A stretch of 38,004 bases of DNA from an uncultured bacterium. GTDB taxonomy: Bacteria > Acidobacteriota > Thermoanaerobaculia > Multivoradales > J023. Position numbers and translations under genes: made by a program. Shown here in pieces: positions 17,771 through 25,356 of this stretch. A model generated the notes under the pieces. That model did not search any database. It saw nothing but the letters and a program-made list of their open reading frames with translations, and was not told the origin of the DNA. The DNA lies in assembly GCA_937948815.1 (NCBI GenBank), contig CALFAM010000130.1, positions 1 through 38,004 of the forward strand. The letters run 5' to 3'. The first letter of the stretch is position 1; the number at the start of each line of letters is the position of its first letter.

Positions 17771-18621
17771 GCTGAAGTCCTCCGCGCCTTGTCGGCGTAA
17801 CGGGCCAGCAACTCACGGGCGACGGCAAGGTAGGCCAGCGATCCTCGACTCTTGATGTCGTACTGCAGGATGGGCATGCCATGACTGGGCGCTTCGGCGA
17901 GCCGAATGTTGCGCGGTACGACCGTGTCAAAGACCTTGTCCGCAAAATGCCGGCGGGCTTCGGCGGCGACGTCACGGGAAAGATTGGTCCGATCGTCGTA
18001 CATGGTCAGGAGTACGCCCGCGATCTCCAGGTCCGGGTTCATTCGTGCCTGGACGCGTCGGACGGTTGCGACGAGCTCACTGATGCCTTCGAGCGCAAAG
18101 TACTCGCTCTGCAGTGGAACGACCACTCCCTCTGAGGCGACCAATGCCGAGACGGTCAAGTGACCCAAGGAAGGCGGACAGTCGAGCAGAATGTAGTCGA
18201 AGCTGTCCCGGACCGGTCCCAAGGCCTTGTCAAGGCGCTTCTCCCAACCTTCGATGCCGACGAACTCGACCTCGATTCCGACCAACTCGCGGTCGGCTGG
18301 CAGAACGCTGACGCCTGCGAAGGAAGTGGGCAGGATGGCATCCACGACAGCCGCTTCGCCCGCCATCACGTGGTAGAGGTGGGGCGTGCGCGCCATCAGG
18401 CCAAATCCGCGGCTCGCGTTGCCTTGCGGATCGCAGTCTACGATCAACACACGCTTCTCATAAGCACCGAGTGCCGCAGCCAGATTGATGGTGGTCGTCG
18501 TCTTGCCGACACCACCTTTCTGGTTTGCGACCACCAGGGTGATTGCCGGGCGACTCGGCTGTTCTTCCGCTGTGGGCTGCGAAGGGGGGCTGGATTCCGT
18601 TTCCGCAATGGTGCTTGGCAT
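17767..18621 (-). CDS. parA: Chromosome-partitioning ATPase ParA
   Basis: This 284-residue Soj/ParA-type ATPase has the deviant Walker A 'KGGVGKTTTT' at residues 35-44 (signature lysine K35, P-loop K40), 'VDCDPQGNASRG', and 'LLDCPPSLGHLT' as Walker B. It dimerises on ATP, coats the nucleoid and moves ParB-parS complexes. The start is ATG 18621 with GAGGA upstream. A longer frame reaches 18744 and would overlap the end of rsmG, adding ~41 residues without ParA similarity, so the shorter form is preferred. A ~25-residue polar N-terminus precedes the domain. Confidence 0.95.
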   Translation of the reverse strand: MPSTIAETESSPPSQPTAEEQPSRPAITLVVANQKGGVGKTTTTINLAAALGAYEKRVLIVDCDPQGNASRGFGLMARTPHLYHVMAGEAAVVDAILPTSFAGVSVLPADRELVGIEVEFVGIEGWEKRLDKALGPVRDSFDYILLDCPPSLGHLTVSALVASEGVVVPLQSEYFALEGISELVATVRRVQARMNPDLEIAGVLLTMYDDRTNLSRDVAAEARRHFADKVFDTVVPRNIRLAEAPSHGMPILQYDIKSRGSLAYLAVARELLARYADKARRTSA

Positions 18622-18691
18622 CCGGGTGCTGATCCTCGACGGCGTTTGGTTTCCTACTTGATTCTTGTACGAAGCGTCAGGCCGACTCTTC

Positions 18692-19408
18692 TCAGACCGC
18701 GTGCTGCGATGGTTGATCGCCTTCCCGACCGGTGGCGCGATCATCGGAGGCGACAGCCTCGATCAGGTGCCTCCGTTCGCCACCCACCAACTTCCTTCGT
18801 TTCCGTTCCCTCAGCGGCATGGGCAGCTCCACGCCTTCCCCGTGCCAGAGTAGAAAACGACTGGTTCGATCGTGCTCGATGAGCGGCTCGAGTAGATCTC
18901 TATCCAGGCGTACCGCTCGCGATGTGATGACATCGATTCGGGCTGGTATTTCTCCCGGCAGAGGGAGCCCGATCCTAGCATTGAGCACCTGGGTCGAGAA
19001 AGGCCTGGTTGGCTCGGTGTGGCAAGCGATGCTCTGATCGCGGGCTGCCCTGATCGCGGCGTGAAGAAAGTTGCACTTCCTTTCTCTCGATTCGACCAAG
19101 ATCACCTGGATCTCGGGTCTTGCCAACGCGATGATGAGAGCTGGGAAGCCAGCCCCTGATCCAATATCGAGCACGGTCTCACCATCGTCGATCCAGTCGG
19201 ATCCGGCCAGCGATTCCACATAGTGACGTTGGATCACTTCATCGACGGTGCCCGGACCGATGAGGGAAAGGCGGCGATTCCATTTTTGGAGCGTTCGATA
19301 GTGCGCATACAGGCGCTTCTCCGCACATTCAGACAAGTGAGGAGAGATCCTGTCGCGAAGCGCCTTGGCAAAGGCGGCTCGTTCGAGTGCTGGCAGCGTT
19401 CGGGCCAT
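18692..19408 (-). CDS. rsmG: 16S rRNA (guanine-527-N7)-methyltransferase RsmG
   Basis: RsmG (GidB), 238 residues, is a SAM-dependent enzyme that methylates G527 in the 16S rRNA decoding region. 'LQKWNRRLSLIGPG' and 'RHYVESLAG' are the family's N-terminal signature. The SAM loop is 'VLDIGSGAGFPALIIALARP', followed by 'VESRERKCNFLHA' and 'VITSRAV'. It precedes parA by 70 bp, the order found in many bacteria. The normally adjacent mnmG and mnmE are missing; a 558-bp repeat-containing gap lies upstream instead. Confidence 0.95.
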   Translation of the reverse strand: MARTLPALERAAFAKALRDRISPHLSECAEKRLYAHYRTLQKWNRRLSLIGPGTVDEVIQRHYVESLAGSDWIDDGETVLDIGSGAGFPALIIALARPEIQVILVESRERKCNFLHAAIRAARDQSIACHTEPTRPFSTQVLNARIGLPLPGEIPARIDVITSRAVRLDRDLLEPLIEHDRTSRFLLWHGEGVELPMPLRERKRRKLVGGERRHLIEAVASDDRATGREGDQPSQHAV

Positions 19409-19472
19409 GGGTAGTGGTTAAAGCTGAGGGGACTCTGGGGACGCTTTGCCGCGAGCGGCGAGCGGTGTTGCC

Positions 19473-19598
19473 AGAGCATACCCTGGGGCCGGTTCGAACA
19501 GGGGGGCCGGTGCGTACAGTGGGGCCGGTTTGCACAGTGGGGCCAGTGCGTACAGTGGGGCCAGTGCGTACAGTGGGGCCGGTGCGTACGGAGGGGCC
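19473..19598. repeat. 18-bp tandem repeat array, about 7 copies
   Basis: The units start at 19473, 19491, 19509, 19527, 19545, 19563 and 19581. The core form is AGTGCGTACAGTGGGGCC. The copies at 19545 and 19563 are identical, the outer copies are diverged and the first is the most degenerate. The period of 18 keeps frames open on both strands, but the peptides (GPVRTV-like, or APLYAL-like on the other strand) look like repeat artefacts. Confidence 0.9.
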
Positions 19599-19826
19599 TG
19601 AACCAACGACCTGGACAGATCCAAGCGGAACTCTGGGCTCGCTTCTTCCGTTGAGGGAGTCGTTCTGTCCATGTTGGCGCTGGTTTTCAGAGCGGACGCG
19701 TCTCAGCCGGGTCCGCGGAGTGCGTGGCGTGTGGCTGTCGAGCGTCTGGTTATTCGCTGCAAAGCTGGCGTTAGTTTGAGCGGTGCTCGAGCGCGGGCCG
19801 GTCGAAGGCTCAGCGGTGGAAGGTTC

Positions 19827-19871
19827 GGCGCTCGGACGCTCGGCACTCGGACGCTCGGCACTCGAACGCTC
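19827..19871. repeat. 15-bp tandem repeat, 3 copies
   Basis: Three adjoining copies of GGCRCTCGGACGCTC lie at 19827-19841, 19842-19856 and 19857-19871, with one or two substitutions. They lie 35 bp from the parS site and are distinct in sequence from the 18-bp array. Confidence 0.8.
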
Positions 19872-19873
19872 AA

Positions 19874-19899
19874 CGGCCGATCACAGGTGTGACCGGCCG
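19874..19899. terminator. Inverted repeat beside parS
   Basis: CGGCCGATCACA and TGTGACCGGCCG form a long stem with one mismatch and a very short loop. On the minus strand it lies 68 bp beyond the jag stop and could end the rpmH-jag transcript. It lacks a T-run in that direction, while TTT follows on the plus strand. It could instead be a protein-binding palindrome. Confidence 0.35.
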
Positions 19900-19906
19900 T
19901 TTCAGG

Positions 19907-19922
19907 TGTTTCACGTGAAACA
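19907..19922. promoter_or_regulatory. parS: parS centromere site
   Basis: TGTTTCACGTGAAACA is a perfect 16-bp palindrome and an exact match to the bacterial parS consensus bound by ParB/Spo0J. It lies 2.1 kb upstream of parB in the origin-proximal region, as expected. I noticed no second copy in this window. Confidence 0.93.
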
Positions 19923-19966
19923 CCCTGTTCACCATCAGCTCGACGTCAAGTCAACGCAGCTCAACG

Positions 19967-21007
19967 CTACGCTGGCGACACGCGGACCCGCTTGGTGAAG
20001 CCATCACCTTCGCTCTGCGTCTCAACCCGGGAATCGTCGGCGAGCGTTACATGAATCAGTCGGCGATCTCCCGGTGTCATGGGCTCCAGTAGACGAGACT
20101 CGCCCGAGGCATCCACCTCGTCCGCGATGCCCTCCGCAAAGCTCATCATCTCGTCTTCATGTTTCGCCTGGAAGCCATCGCAATCCACGCGAACCTGCAT
20201 CGAGTTGCCGTGTCGACTCCGAATCAGGCGCGGTAGCAGGTGCTCGATCGCCCGCATCACGTAGCCATCCTCCGCCACGATGCGCTCGCTGTCCTCGCCC
20301 GACAGATCGATGCTCAGGCTCTCATCATCCTCCTGACGAATCTCCCACTGAAGGTCGAACAGAAGAAAGTCCGCGATCTCACCCAAGGCATCGTCCGCCG
20401 CGTCCAACGGATCGTCCATCAGAGGCTGAACGGGTTGGGCCTGCGCCTCCCGCGGCGCCTCTTCACGCCCTCGATCGTCACGCCGTCGATCGTCCTGACG
20501 TCCAGATCCACGACGACCCTCCTGCCGACCGTCACCGCCAGCCCGCGTGCCTTCACCACGGCCAGCCAGACCACCCGCCTCGTCATCCGTGTGCCGCGGC
20601 GAGCGATCCGACTCGCCTCCCCTACGCTTGTTCTGACCCTCGCCGCTCTTCTCCACTTCCTGTGGCCGAGAAGAGCCAGCGTCTGCCGCTCGAGCCTGCC
20701 CTCGCGGCTTCTCGTCCGCACGCTCCGGACGCTGAGCGCCTCCAACGTTGCTTGCTGGCGGCTTCGAAGCCTCACCCAGCGGAACGGTGACACCGGCAAG
20801 CTTCGGCTGCCAAGGCTGCTCCTCACCCTCCGGGAGAAAAGGCGACTCCGGGTCGACCTCGATGGCGACCTTCCGTCGAAGGTTGAGAACGCCATGGCGT
20901 CGCTCGCGCTCTGCATACGCGATTCGCTCCGGCTCCGTTTCGAAATGCCGTGCGGCTGCCAGGACAGCCTGCTCCAAACTTGCGCCGCTGAAGAACCTAC
21001 GTGCCAT
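19967..21007 (-). CDS. jag: RNA-binding protein Jag/KhpB (Jag_N-KH-R3H)
   Basis: This 346-residue protein is longer than typical Jag (200-280). The N-terminal Jag_N domain (about 1-55) is 'FFSGASLEQAVLAAARHF...'. A ~140-residue Arg/Gly/Glu/Asp-rich, evidently disordered linker follows (roughly 70-205). Then come a KH-like domain (~210-285) and a C-terminal R3H domain with 'PMTPGDRRLIHVTLADD', which retains the R..xH core. Jag/KhpB binds RNA and influences envelope or cell-division functions. It lies next to yidC, its usual neighbour. The expanded charged linker is the main peculiarity. The stop is 18 bp into the repeat-rich gap side. Confidence 0.9.
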   Translation of the reverse strand: MARRFFSGASLEQAVLAAARHFETEPERIAYAERERRHGVLNLRRKVAIEVDPESPFLPEGEEQPWQPKLAGVTVPLGEASKPPASNVGGAQRPERADEKPRGQARAADAGSSRPQEVEKSGEGQNKRRGGESDRSPRHTDDEAGGLAGRGEGTRAGGDGRQEGRRGSGRQDDRRRDDRGREEAPREAQAQPVQPLMDDPLDAADDALGEIADFLLFDLQWEIRQEDDESLSIDLSGEDSERIVAEDGYVMRAIEHLLPRLIRSRHGNSMQVRVDCDGFQAKHEDEMMSFAEGIADEVDASGESRLLEPMTPGDRRLIHVTLADDSRVETQSEGDGFTKRVRVSPA

Positions 21008-21025
21008 GGTGCTCGTCGTCTCCTC

Positions 21026-22861
21026 TTACGATTTCGTCTGTCGTTTGCCACGACTCGACGATTTCCCGGATCCTGCACCACCGCTAGCCTTCACAGCTGC
21101 CGGTTTCGCGTCTTGACCGCGGGAACGGTAGTAGAACCACTGCTGGATCATGGTCAACACGTTGTTGGTTGTCCAGTACAAAACCAGACCCGCAGGGAAA
21201 GTAATTGAAACTGCGCTAAAGACGATCGGCATCATCTGAATGATTCTGCGCTGCATCGGATCCGGCGGAGCCGGAGTCACCTTCTGAAGCAACAGCGCCG
21301 TGACCAACATCAATGCCGGCAGAACCAGCCAGGGATCCGGTGCCGATAGATCCTGGACCCAACCCAACCACGGTGCGTTGCGAAGCTCAACTGCCGACTG
21401 AAGCAGCTTGAAGAAGGCAAAAAATACCGGAATCTGAATCAGCATCGGCACGCACCCACCTGCGGGATTCACGCCTTCCTTCCGGTACAGACCAAGCAAC
21501 TCCTCGTTCATCTGATGCTGCGCTTCGCGATTCGGCCGACCGTGCTTGTCTTTGAGCTTGGATCGGAACTTGTTCCGAATCGCTTGGATCTTCGGCGAGA
21601 GCTCTTGCATCCGCGCCATCGATTTCTGGCCCTTGTGGGTCAAGGGGAAGAAGATCAGCTTGATCACCAACGTCATGATCACGATCGCCCACCCATAGTT
21701 GGGAAGTCGTTCGTAGATCCATTCCAACCCATAGTAGAGGGGACGGGCCAGAAAGCCGAAAAAGCCCCAGCGCACGGTCTCTTGCAGGCCGTACGGCAAG
21801 TCAGCCAACTGCTGATAGCGCTTCGCTCCCAGGAAGCTAACGACCTCCAGAGAGTCACCGCTCGGCCTGATCAACAGCTCTTGATCCGCAATCAGCTCTT
21901 CTTCGCCAGCCTGGGCCGCCTCATCCACCGAGAGGAAACGCCGCTCGTCTACAGCGACCTCGGCACGCTCCCGAACGGGCCGAATCGTCACGCCCACGGA
22001 GCCCGAGCCGGGAACGACAGCAATGAGGAAATAGTTGTCCTCGAGCGTCACCCACTCCAGGCCCTGAGCCGGAAGAACGGTGTCCTCGCGCTGCTTGTCA
22101 GGACCGATCGTCTCGACATCCCCGGCCAAACGGTAGCCCGACTTCGGCTGGCGAAATCGATCCTCGCTCTGCTCTGCAGTGAGGTCTCGAATACCGGGTC
22201 CCACCGCGAGCTGCCAATCGCCGAGGCCGCTCACGTCCACGCCGACGTCGATCAAACCACTGGGCTTGAGCGTGAAGCGCTTCGTCGCGCCCATGCCGTC
22301 AGCGCGGTACGAAAATGACAATGAAACCGAGCCGTTGCCAATCTCCGTCCGCTCGACCGCAAACAGCGCATCTCCAAAGAGCGTCTGCCCGGCCCCATCC
22401 ACAAGCGCGAACGGATACCCGTCCGCGTTTCCCCGTGCGCGAACCAACTCGAGCGGCGCGCCGTTCTCGTCAAGCTCGTGCTTGAGAAGAAAGGACGTCA
22501 TCCACGCCCCTTCGTTACTGAACTCCGCACGGTAGCGATCGGTATCGACAACGACCGACTCTTGGATCGAAGCAGCGACGTCCGGAGCTGCCGTTTCGCC
22601 TTCCACTTCGACCCCGGCCGCCTCACCAGTCGAGCCTGCAGCCGCGGAGCTCTCGACCCCTGATGCCCGAGCCGACGCATCACTGCCGGCCAGATCACTG
22701 CCGGCCAGATCACTGCTGCCGAGCGCGCTATCGCCCGACGCTTCAAGTCCAGTGGCAGGTGTCTGTGGTTGCACAGCCACAGGTGGCTGCACGAAGCGTC
22801 CCCACAGAATCACCAAGCCCAGCGAAATGAAGGCGGCCAAGAAAAGCCGACGATTGTCCAC
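21026..22861 (-). CDS. yidC: Membrane protein insertase YidC
   Basis: This 611-residue YidC/Oxa1 insertase is of the Gram-negative type. A first transmembrane helix ('LFLAAFISLGLVILWGRFV') is followed by a large periplasmic beta-domain (~80-360) and the C-terminal five-helix insertase core starting near 'YGWAIVIMTLVIKLIFFPLT'. The core contains the hydrophilic-groove arginine region 'KSMARMQELSPKIQAIRNK' and 'NPAGGCVPMLIQIPVFFAFF'. A short SDLAG repeat (two 15-bp DNA repeats near 22676-22712) lies in the Ser/Ala-rich linker after the first helix. The tail is Lys/Arg-rich. It is preceded by yidD (33 bp gap) and followed by jag (18 bp). Confidence 0.96.
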   Translation of the reverse strand: MDNRRLFLAAFISLGLVILWGRFVQPPVAVQPQTPATGLEASGDSALGSSDLAGSDLAGSDASARASGVESSAAAGSTGEAAGVEVEGETAAPDVAASIQESVVVDTDRYRAEFSNEGAWMTSFLLKHELDENGAPLELVRARGNADGYPFALVDGAGQTLFGDALFAVERTEIGNGSVSLSFSYRADGMGATKRFTLKPSGLIDVGVDVSGLGDWQLAVGPGIRDLTAEQSEDRFRQPKSGYRLAGDVETIGPDKQREDTVLPAQGLEWVTLEDNYFLIAVVPGSGSVGVTIRPVRERAEVAVDERRFLSVDEAAQAGEEELIADQELLIRPSGDSLEVVSFLGAKRYQQLADLPYGLQETVRWGFFGFLARPLYYGLEWIYERLPNYGWAIVIMTLVIKLIFFPLTHKGQKSMARMQELSPKIQAIRNKFRSKLKDKHGRPNREAQHQMNEELLGLYRKEGVNPAGGCVPMLIQIPVFFAFFKLLQSAVELRNAPWLGWVQDLSAPDPWLVLPALMLVTALLLQKVTPAPPDPMQRRIIQMMPIVFSAVSITFPAGLVLYWTTNNVLTMIQQWFYYRSRGQDAKPAAVKASGGAGSGKSSSRGKRQTKS

Positions 22862-22894
22862 GGTGTCAGGTACCTTTTGAGAGTCGTTCGAGGT

Positions 22895-23101
22895 CTACGG
22901 AAGATCCACGCCGCCGGGATGCATCGGCTGGCAACGGAGTAGCCGTCCGATCGACTTGATACTCCCCCGCACCAAACCACATTCACCGAGCGCCAACATG
23001 GCGTACTCAGAGCAAGAGGGCGTAAAGCGGCATGCTCGGGGCAAGCACGGCGACACGAACCGTTTGTAGAGACGAAGAAGGAGCCTGGCGAGGCTGGTCA
23101 T
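22895..23101 (-). CDS. yidD: Membrane protein insertion efficiency factor YidD
   Basis: This 68-residue protein of the YidD family (haemolytic domain, DUF37) shows the diagnostic '[27 protein letters not shown]' (three cysteines) and '[13 protein letters not shown]'. YidD is a small inner-face membrane-associated protein that assists YidC-dependent insertion. Its start overlaps the rnpA stop by 4 bp. Confidence 0.95.
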   Translation of the reverse strand: MTSLARLLLRLYKRFVSPCLPRACRFTPSCSEYAMLALGECGLVRGSIKSIGRLLRCQPMHPGGVDLP

Positions 23102-23466
23102 CGAGGTGATGCAACCAGTCGATCGAGATGTCCCAGAACCTCGCGGCGGAACGACTCAAAGGACGTCGTTCCAGCTTCGCGGCTCAGGTGAAAGACAACG
23201 TCCACCGCCGGAAGGCGCTCCCGATCCGAATACCGACGAACGATCTCGCGAACCCACCGCTTCAAGCGATGCCGCACCACCGACTTACCAACCTTCCGGC
23301 TCGCTGTCGTTCCGAACCGAGGGCAAGACTCTTCGTTGGGGTGGATATAGACCGTCGCCTGCTTTCCATACCGCCGACGACCCCGTCGATAGCAACGCAC
23401 GAAGTCTTGTCGGCGGCACATCCGGTCACTCGCCCGCCAGCGCTCGCTCGAGTCTGTCCTGATCAA
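23098..23466 (-). CDS. rnpA: Ribonuclease P protein component
   Basis: This is the protein subunit that supports the RNase P RNA in 5' tRNA maturation. '[17 protein letters not shown]' opens the domain, and the hallmark RNR motif region reads '[23 protein letters not shown]'. With TTG 23466 as start the protein has 122 residues and the TTG overlaps the rpmH stop codon. With ATG 23421 it has 107; both are plausible. The frame stays open far upstream through and beyond rpmH, but that part is not RnpA-like. It is encoded directly between rpmH and yidD, the usual order. Confidence 0.9.
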   Translation of the reverse strand: MIRTDSSERWRASDRMCRRQDFVRCYRRGRRRYGKQATVYIHPNEESCPRFGTTASRKVGKSVVRHRLKRWVREIVRRYSDRERLPAVDVVFHLSREAGTTSFESFRREVLGHLDRLVASPR

Positions 23467-23597
23467 GCGGACAGACGCTTGCGGCCCTTGCGACGGCGCC
23501 GGGCCAGCACGGCACGTCCTTGTGCGGTCTTCATCCGGCTGCGAAAGCCATGCTTCTTCTTGCGGCGACGATTGTTCGGCTGAAACGTACGCTTCAC
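23463..23597 (-). CDS. rpmH: 50S ribosomal protein L34
   Basis: The protein has 44 residues, starting [20 protein letters not shown] and ending KGRKRLSA; it is entirely basic and full length for L34. The start codon is GTG (23597-23595) with GAAGG about nine bases upstream. The gene is short and was found by reading the minus strand above rnpA. It is the first gene of the rpmH-rnpA-yidD-yidC-jag run; its stop overlaps the presumed rnpA start. Confidence 0.97.
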   Translation of the reverse strand: MKRTFQPNNRRRKKKHGFRSRMKTAQGRAVLARRRRKGRKRLSA

Positions 23598-24279
23598 GGT
23601 GATCGACCTTCTGTCGGAAGTTTGAGACGTGGCCGCTCATCGACCACCAGATTCGTTCTTCGTTGACCTCTTGTCCGAGGCGAGCGTGCGGAAAATACAT
23701 GTCCGCGCTCGTTCGCCATACGGCCGTACGCACGCAAACCGCGCGCACGACGGACGGACCGCCGATCATACGCCTTCATAGATCGAGCCGTCAAGAAAGC
23801 CCCGAATTCGACAACGCTGGCTCCAGGGCACTTCGTCGTCTCAGGATCCCGACACCCCCTTCTACTCGGCAGATTTCCGCAGTCACGCTCCACGGGAAGG
23901 CCCTCTTTTCGAGGAAAATCAACAACCTGCCGACCCCTGATACAGACTTTTCCGCAGATCAGCCCTTAAACTAACAATCGAACCATATACAAGCTATTCC
24001 AACATCTTTGACGCAGCAAAAATACCATTACAACCCTTCCTCACGCTTGCCCGAATCCTATTGCCGAAGAAACCCGACCACGCCCCCTACACCATCTCCC
24101 CGCCAGCAAACCGATCAAGGCTCGTGGCACCGAAACCTCGTTGCGAGAGCAGAGCAAAGCAGCGATGTGTGTCACATCGCAAACGCCTCTCAGGCCGTGC
24201 CAACGGGAACGCTTCTCGGGATTTCAGGACCAGCGCGAGCGGTGACCGGGTCTTGGACTCGCTCTTCCAGATCGAATCA
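23598..24279. other. 682-bp gene-free region with an AT-rich core
   Basis: No gene is supported here. The end nearest rpmH holds that operon's promoter (23765-23794). The stretch 23941-24060 is strikingly AT-rich: by hand count about 51 of 120 bases are G or C, in a window that is otherwise well above 60% GC. A weak DnaA-box-like TTTTCCGCA lies near 23948. The region is a candidate origin or unwinding element. Confidence 0.5.
23765..23794 (-). promoter_or_regulatory. Predicted promoter of the rpmH operon
   Basis: On the minus strand, TTGACG (23794-23789) and TATGAT (23770-23765) are separated by 18 bp, each one mismatch from consensus. This gives a leader of about 160 bases before the rpmH GTG. 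Confidence 0.6.
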
Positions 24280-24369
24280 TGGCGGAGAGGGTGGGATTCG
24301 AACCCACGGACCGCTCGCGCGGTCAACGGTTTTCGAGACCGCCCCGTTCGACCACTCCGGCACCTCTCC
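24280..24369 (-). tRNA. tRNA-Ser(CGA)
   Basis: A 90-nt cloverleaf with the long variable arm of class II tRNAs. The acceptor stem GGAGAGG/CCTCTCC, T-arm GTGGG-TTCGAAT-CCCAC and anticodon loop CTCGAAA (CGA, reading UCG) are visible. The terminal CCA is encoded. It is paired with a second serine tRNA 123 bp upstream on the same strand. Confidence 0.95.
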
Positions 24370-24492
24370 AAAGACTCTCGTACGTCCGAGCGGCTGGACT
24401 ACTACCGTGCCACTGGACGCAGGCTCTGCTGTCGATCAGCGAGAACCATTCAGCTCTTCGATCTGGATCTTGCTCGTCAAGCCGGAGTCATA

Positions 24493-24585
24493 TGGCGGAG
24501 AGAGAGGGATTCGAACCCTCGGTAGGAGTTGTGCCCCTACACACGCTTTCCAGGCGTGCACCTTCAGCCACTCGGTCACCTCTCC
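24493..24585 (-). tRNA. tRNA-Ser(GGA)
   Basis: A 93-nt class II tRNA with acceptor GGAGAGG/CCTCTCC, anticodon stem CACGC/GCGTG with loop CTGGAAA (GGA, reading UCC/UCU), a long variable arm, and T-arm GAGGG-TTCGAAT-CCCTC. CCA is encoded. It lies downstream of tadA on the same strand. Confidence 0.95.
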
Positions 24586-24743
24586 GCGAGCTTGTCTCTT
24601 TCGACGTGAAGATCCGGGCGGAATCCACACGACGAAAGCTCGTGCGAACACCACTCCGGCGAGCTTTCCTCACCCGGTCTGCTGCCACGAGCACACGGCT
24701 CAACGAGCGAACTTTCAAGGAGCGATGCGCCTGGGCTGCCGGA

Positions 24744-25226
24744 CTAAGTGGAACGGCGCCGCAAGGCGGCAAAGAAATCGAGCAGAATCTGCCTGCTCTC
24801 AGCTTGCATGATACCGCGTCTTACCGTCAAGCGGTGATTGAGACGAATATCCTCTGCCAAATTTCCCAGCGAGCCACAGAAGCCCGCCTTTGGATCGGCG
24901 GTTCCATAGACCAACGTCTCGACGCGGCTGTTCACAAGGGCACCTGCGCACATGCAGCACGGCTCGAGCGTCACGTAGAGCGTACACCCAATGAGTCGCC
25001 AGCTCCCGACCCTACCCGCCGCATCCCGAATCGCCAGCACCTCAGCGTGCGCGAGAGGATCCTGATCCAGCTCGCGGCGATTGTAGCCGCGTCCGATCGT
25101 TTCGCCATCGCGAACCACCACCGCGCCAACTGGCACATCCCCATGTGCTCCGGCCTGAGCAGCCAGCATCAACGCTTGCCGCATGAACCCTTCGTCAGCC
25201 TTCTGCTGAGCCGAGGTGTCGTCCAT
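24744..25226 (-). CDS. tadA: tRNA-specific adenosine deaminase TadA
   Basis: This 160-residue zinc deaminase converts A34 to inosine in tRNA-Arg(ACG). The CDA-fold motifs are intact: 'LAHAEVLAI' (zinc His and catalytic Glu) and 'LEPCCMCAGAL' (PCxxC zinc cysteines). 'VPVGAVVVRDG' and 'NHRLTVRRGI' are typical. The start is ATG 25226 with AGGAGAG five bases upstream. An in-frame ATG at 25304 would overlap the ffs promoter and adds an Arg-rich stretch, so it is rejected. It is divergent from ffs-dnaX. Confidence 0.95.
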   Translation of the reverse strand: MDDTSAQQKADEGFMRQALMLAAQAGAHGDVPVGAVVVRDGETIGRGYNRRELDQDPLAHAEVLAIRDAAGRVGSWRLIGCTLYVTLEPCCMCAGALVNSRVETLVYGTADPKAGFCGSLGNLAEDIRLNHRLTVRRGIMQAESRQILLDFFAALRRRST

Positions 25227-25307
25227 CAACTCTCCTAGCGCGTACCCGAGACCAAGCGGCCGGCGGCCGCGAGCGATCCTACTCCAACGAAGACCTGGCC
25301 TCACCGC

Positions 25308-25336
25308 TTTACAGACTGACCCGGACCGCGTAGCAT
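25308..25336 (+). promoter_or_regulatory. Predicted promoter of the SRP RNA gene
   Basis: TTTACA (25308-25313) and TAGCAT (25331-25336) are separated by 17 bp. The predicted start, about 25343, is just before the SRP RNA 5' stem. It could also drive dnaX. Confidence 0.55.
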
Positions 25337-25356
25337 CAGCGGGCCCGCTGTTCGAC

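Larger units (their letters stand above)
19409..19966. other. Non-coding jag-rsmG gap with repeats and parS
   Basis: These 558 bp separate jag from rsmG in the position where mnmE and mnmG usually lie. It holds an 18-bp tandem repeat array, a short 15-bp tandem repeat, a hairpin and one exact parS. Frames through the repeats encode only hexapeptide low-complexity sequence, and I see no supported gene. Confidence 0.7.

Noticed and set aside
18622..18744. Longer ParA N-terminus overlapping rsmG
   Set aside because: The extension is not ParA-like; ATG 18621 leaves a normal-length protein and no overlap.
19473..19598. Possible CRISPR array
   Set aside because: The units abut without spacers and no cas genes are present; it is a simple tandem repeat.
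19387..19779. Open frame with GPVRTV hexapeptide repeats upstream of and antisense to rsmG
   Set aside because: The repeats follow directly from the 18-bp DNA array, the other strand is open too, and the frame overlaps the rsmG start with no recognisable domain.
23467..23769. N-terminal extension of the rnpA frame
   Set aside because: It covers rpmH in another frame and has no RnpA similarity; L34 clearly occupies 23463-23597.
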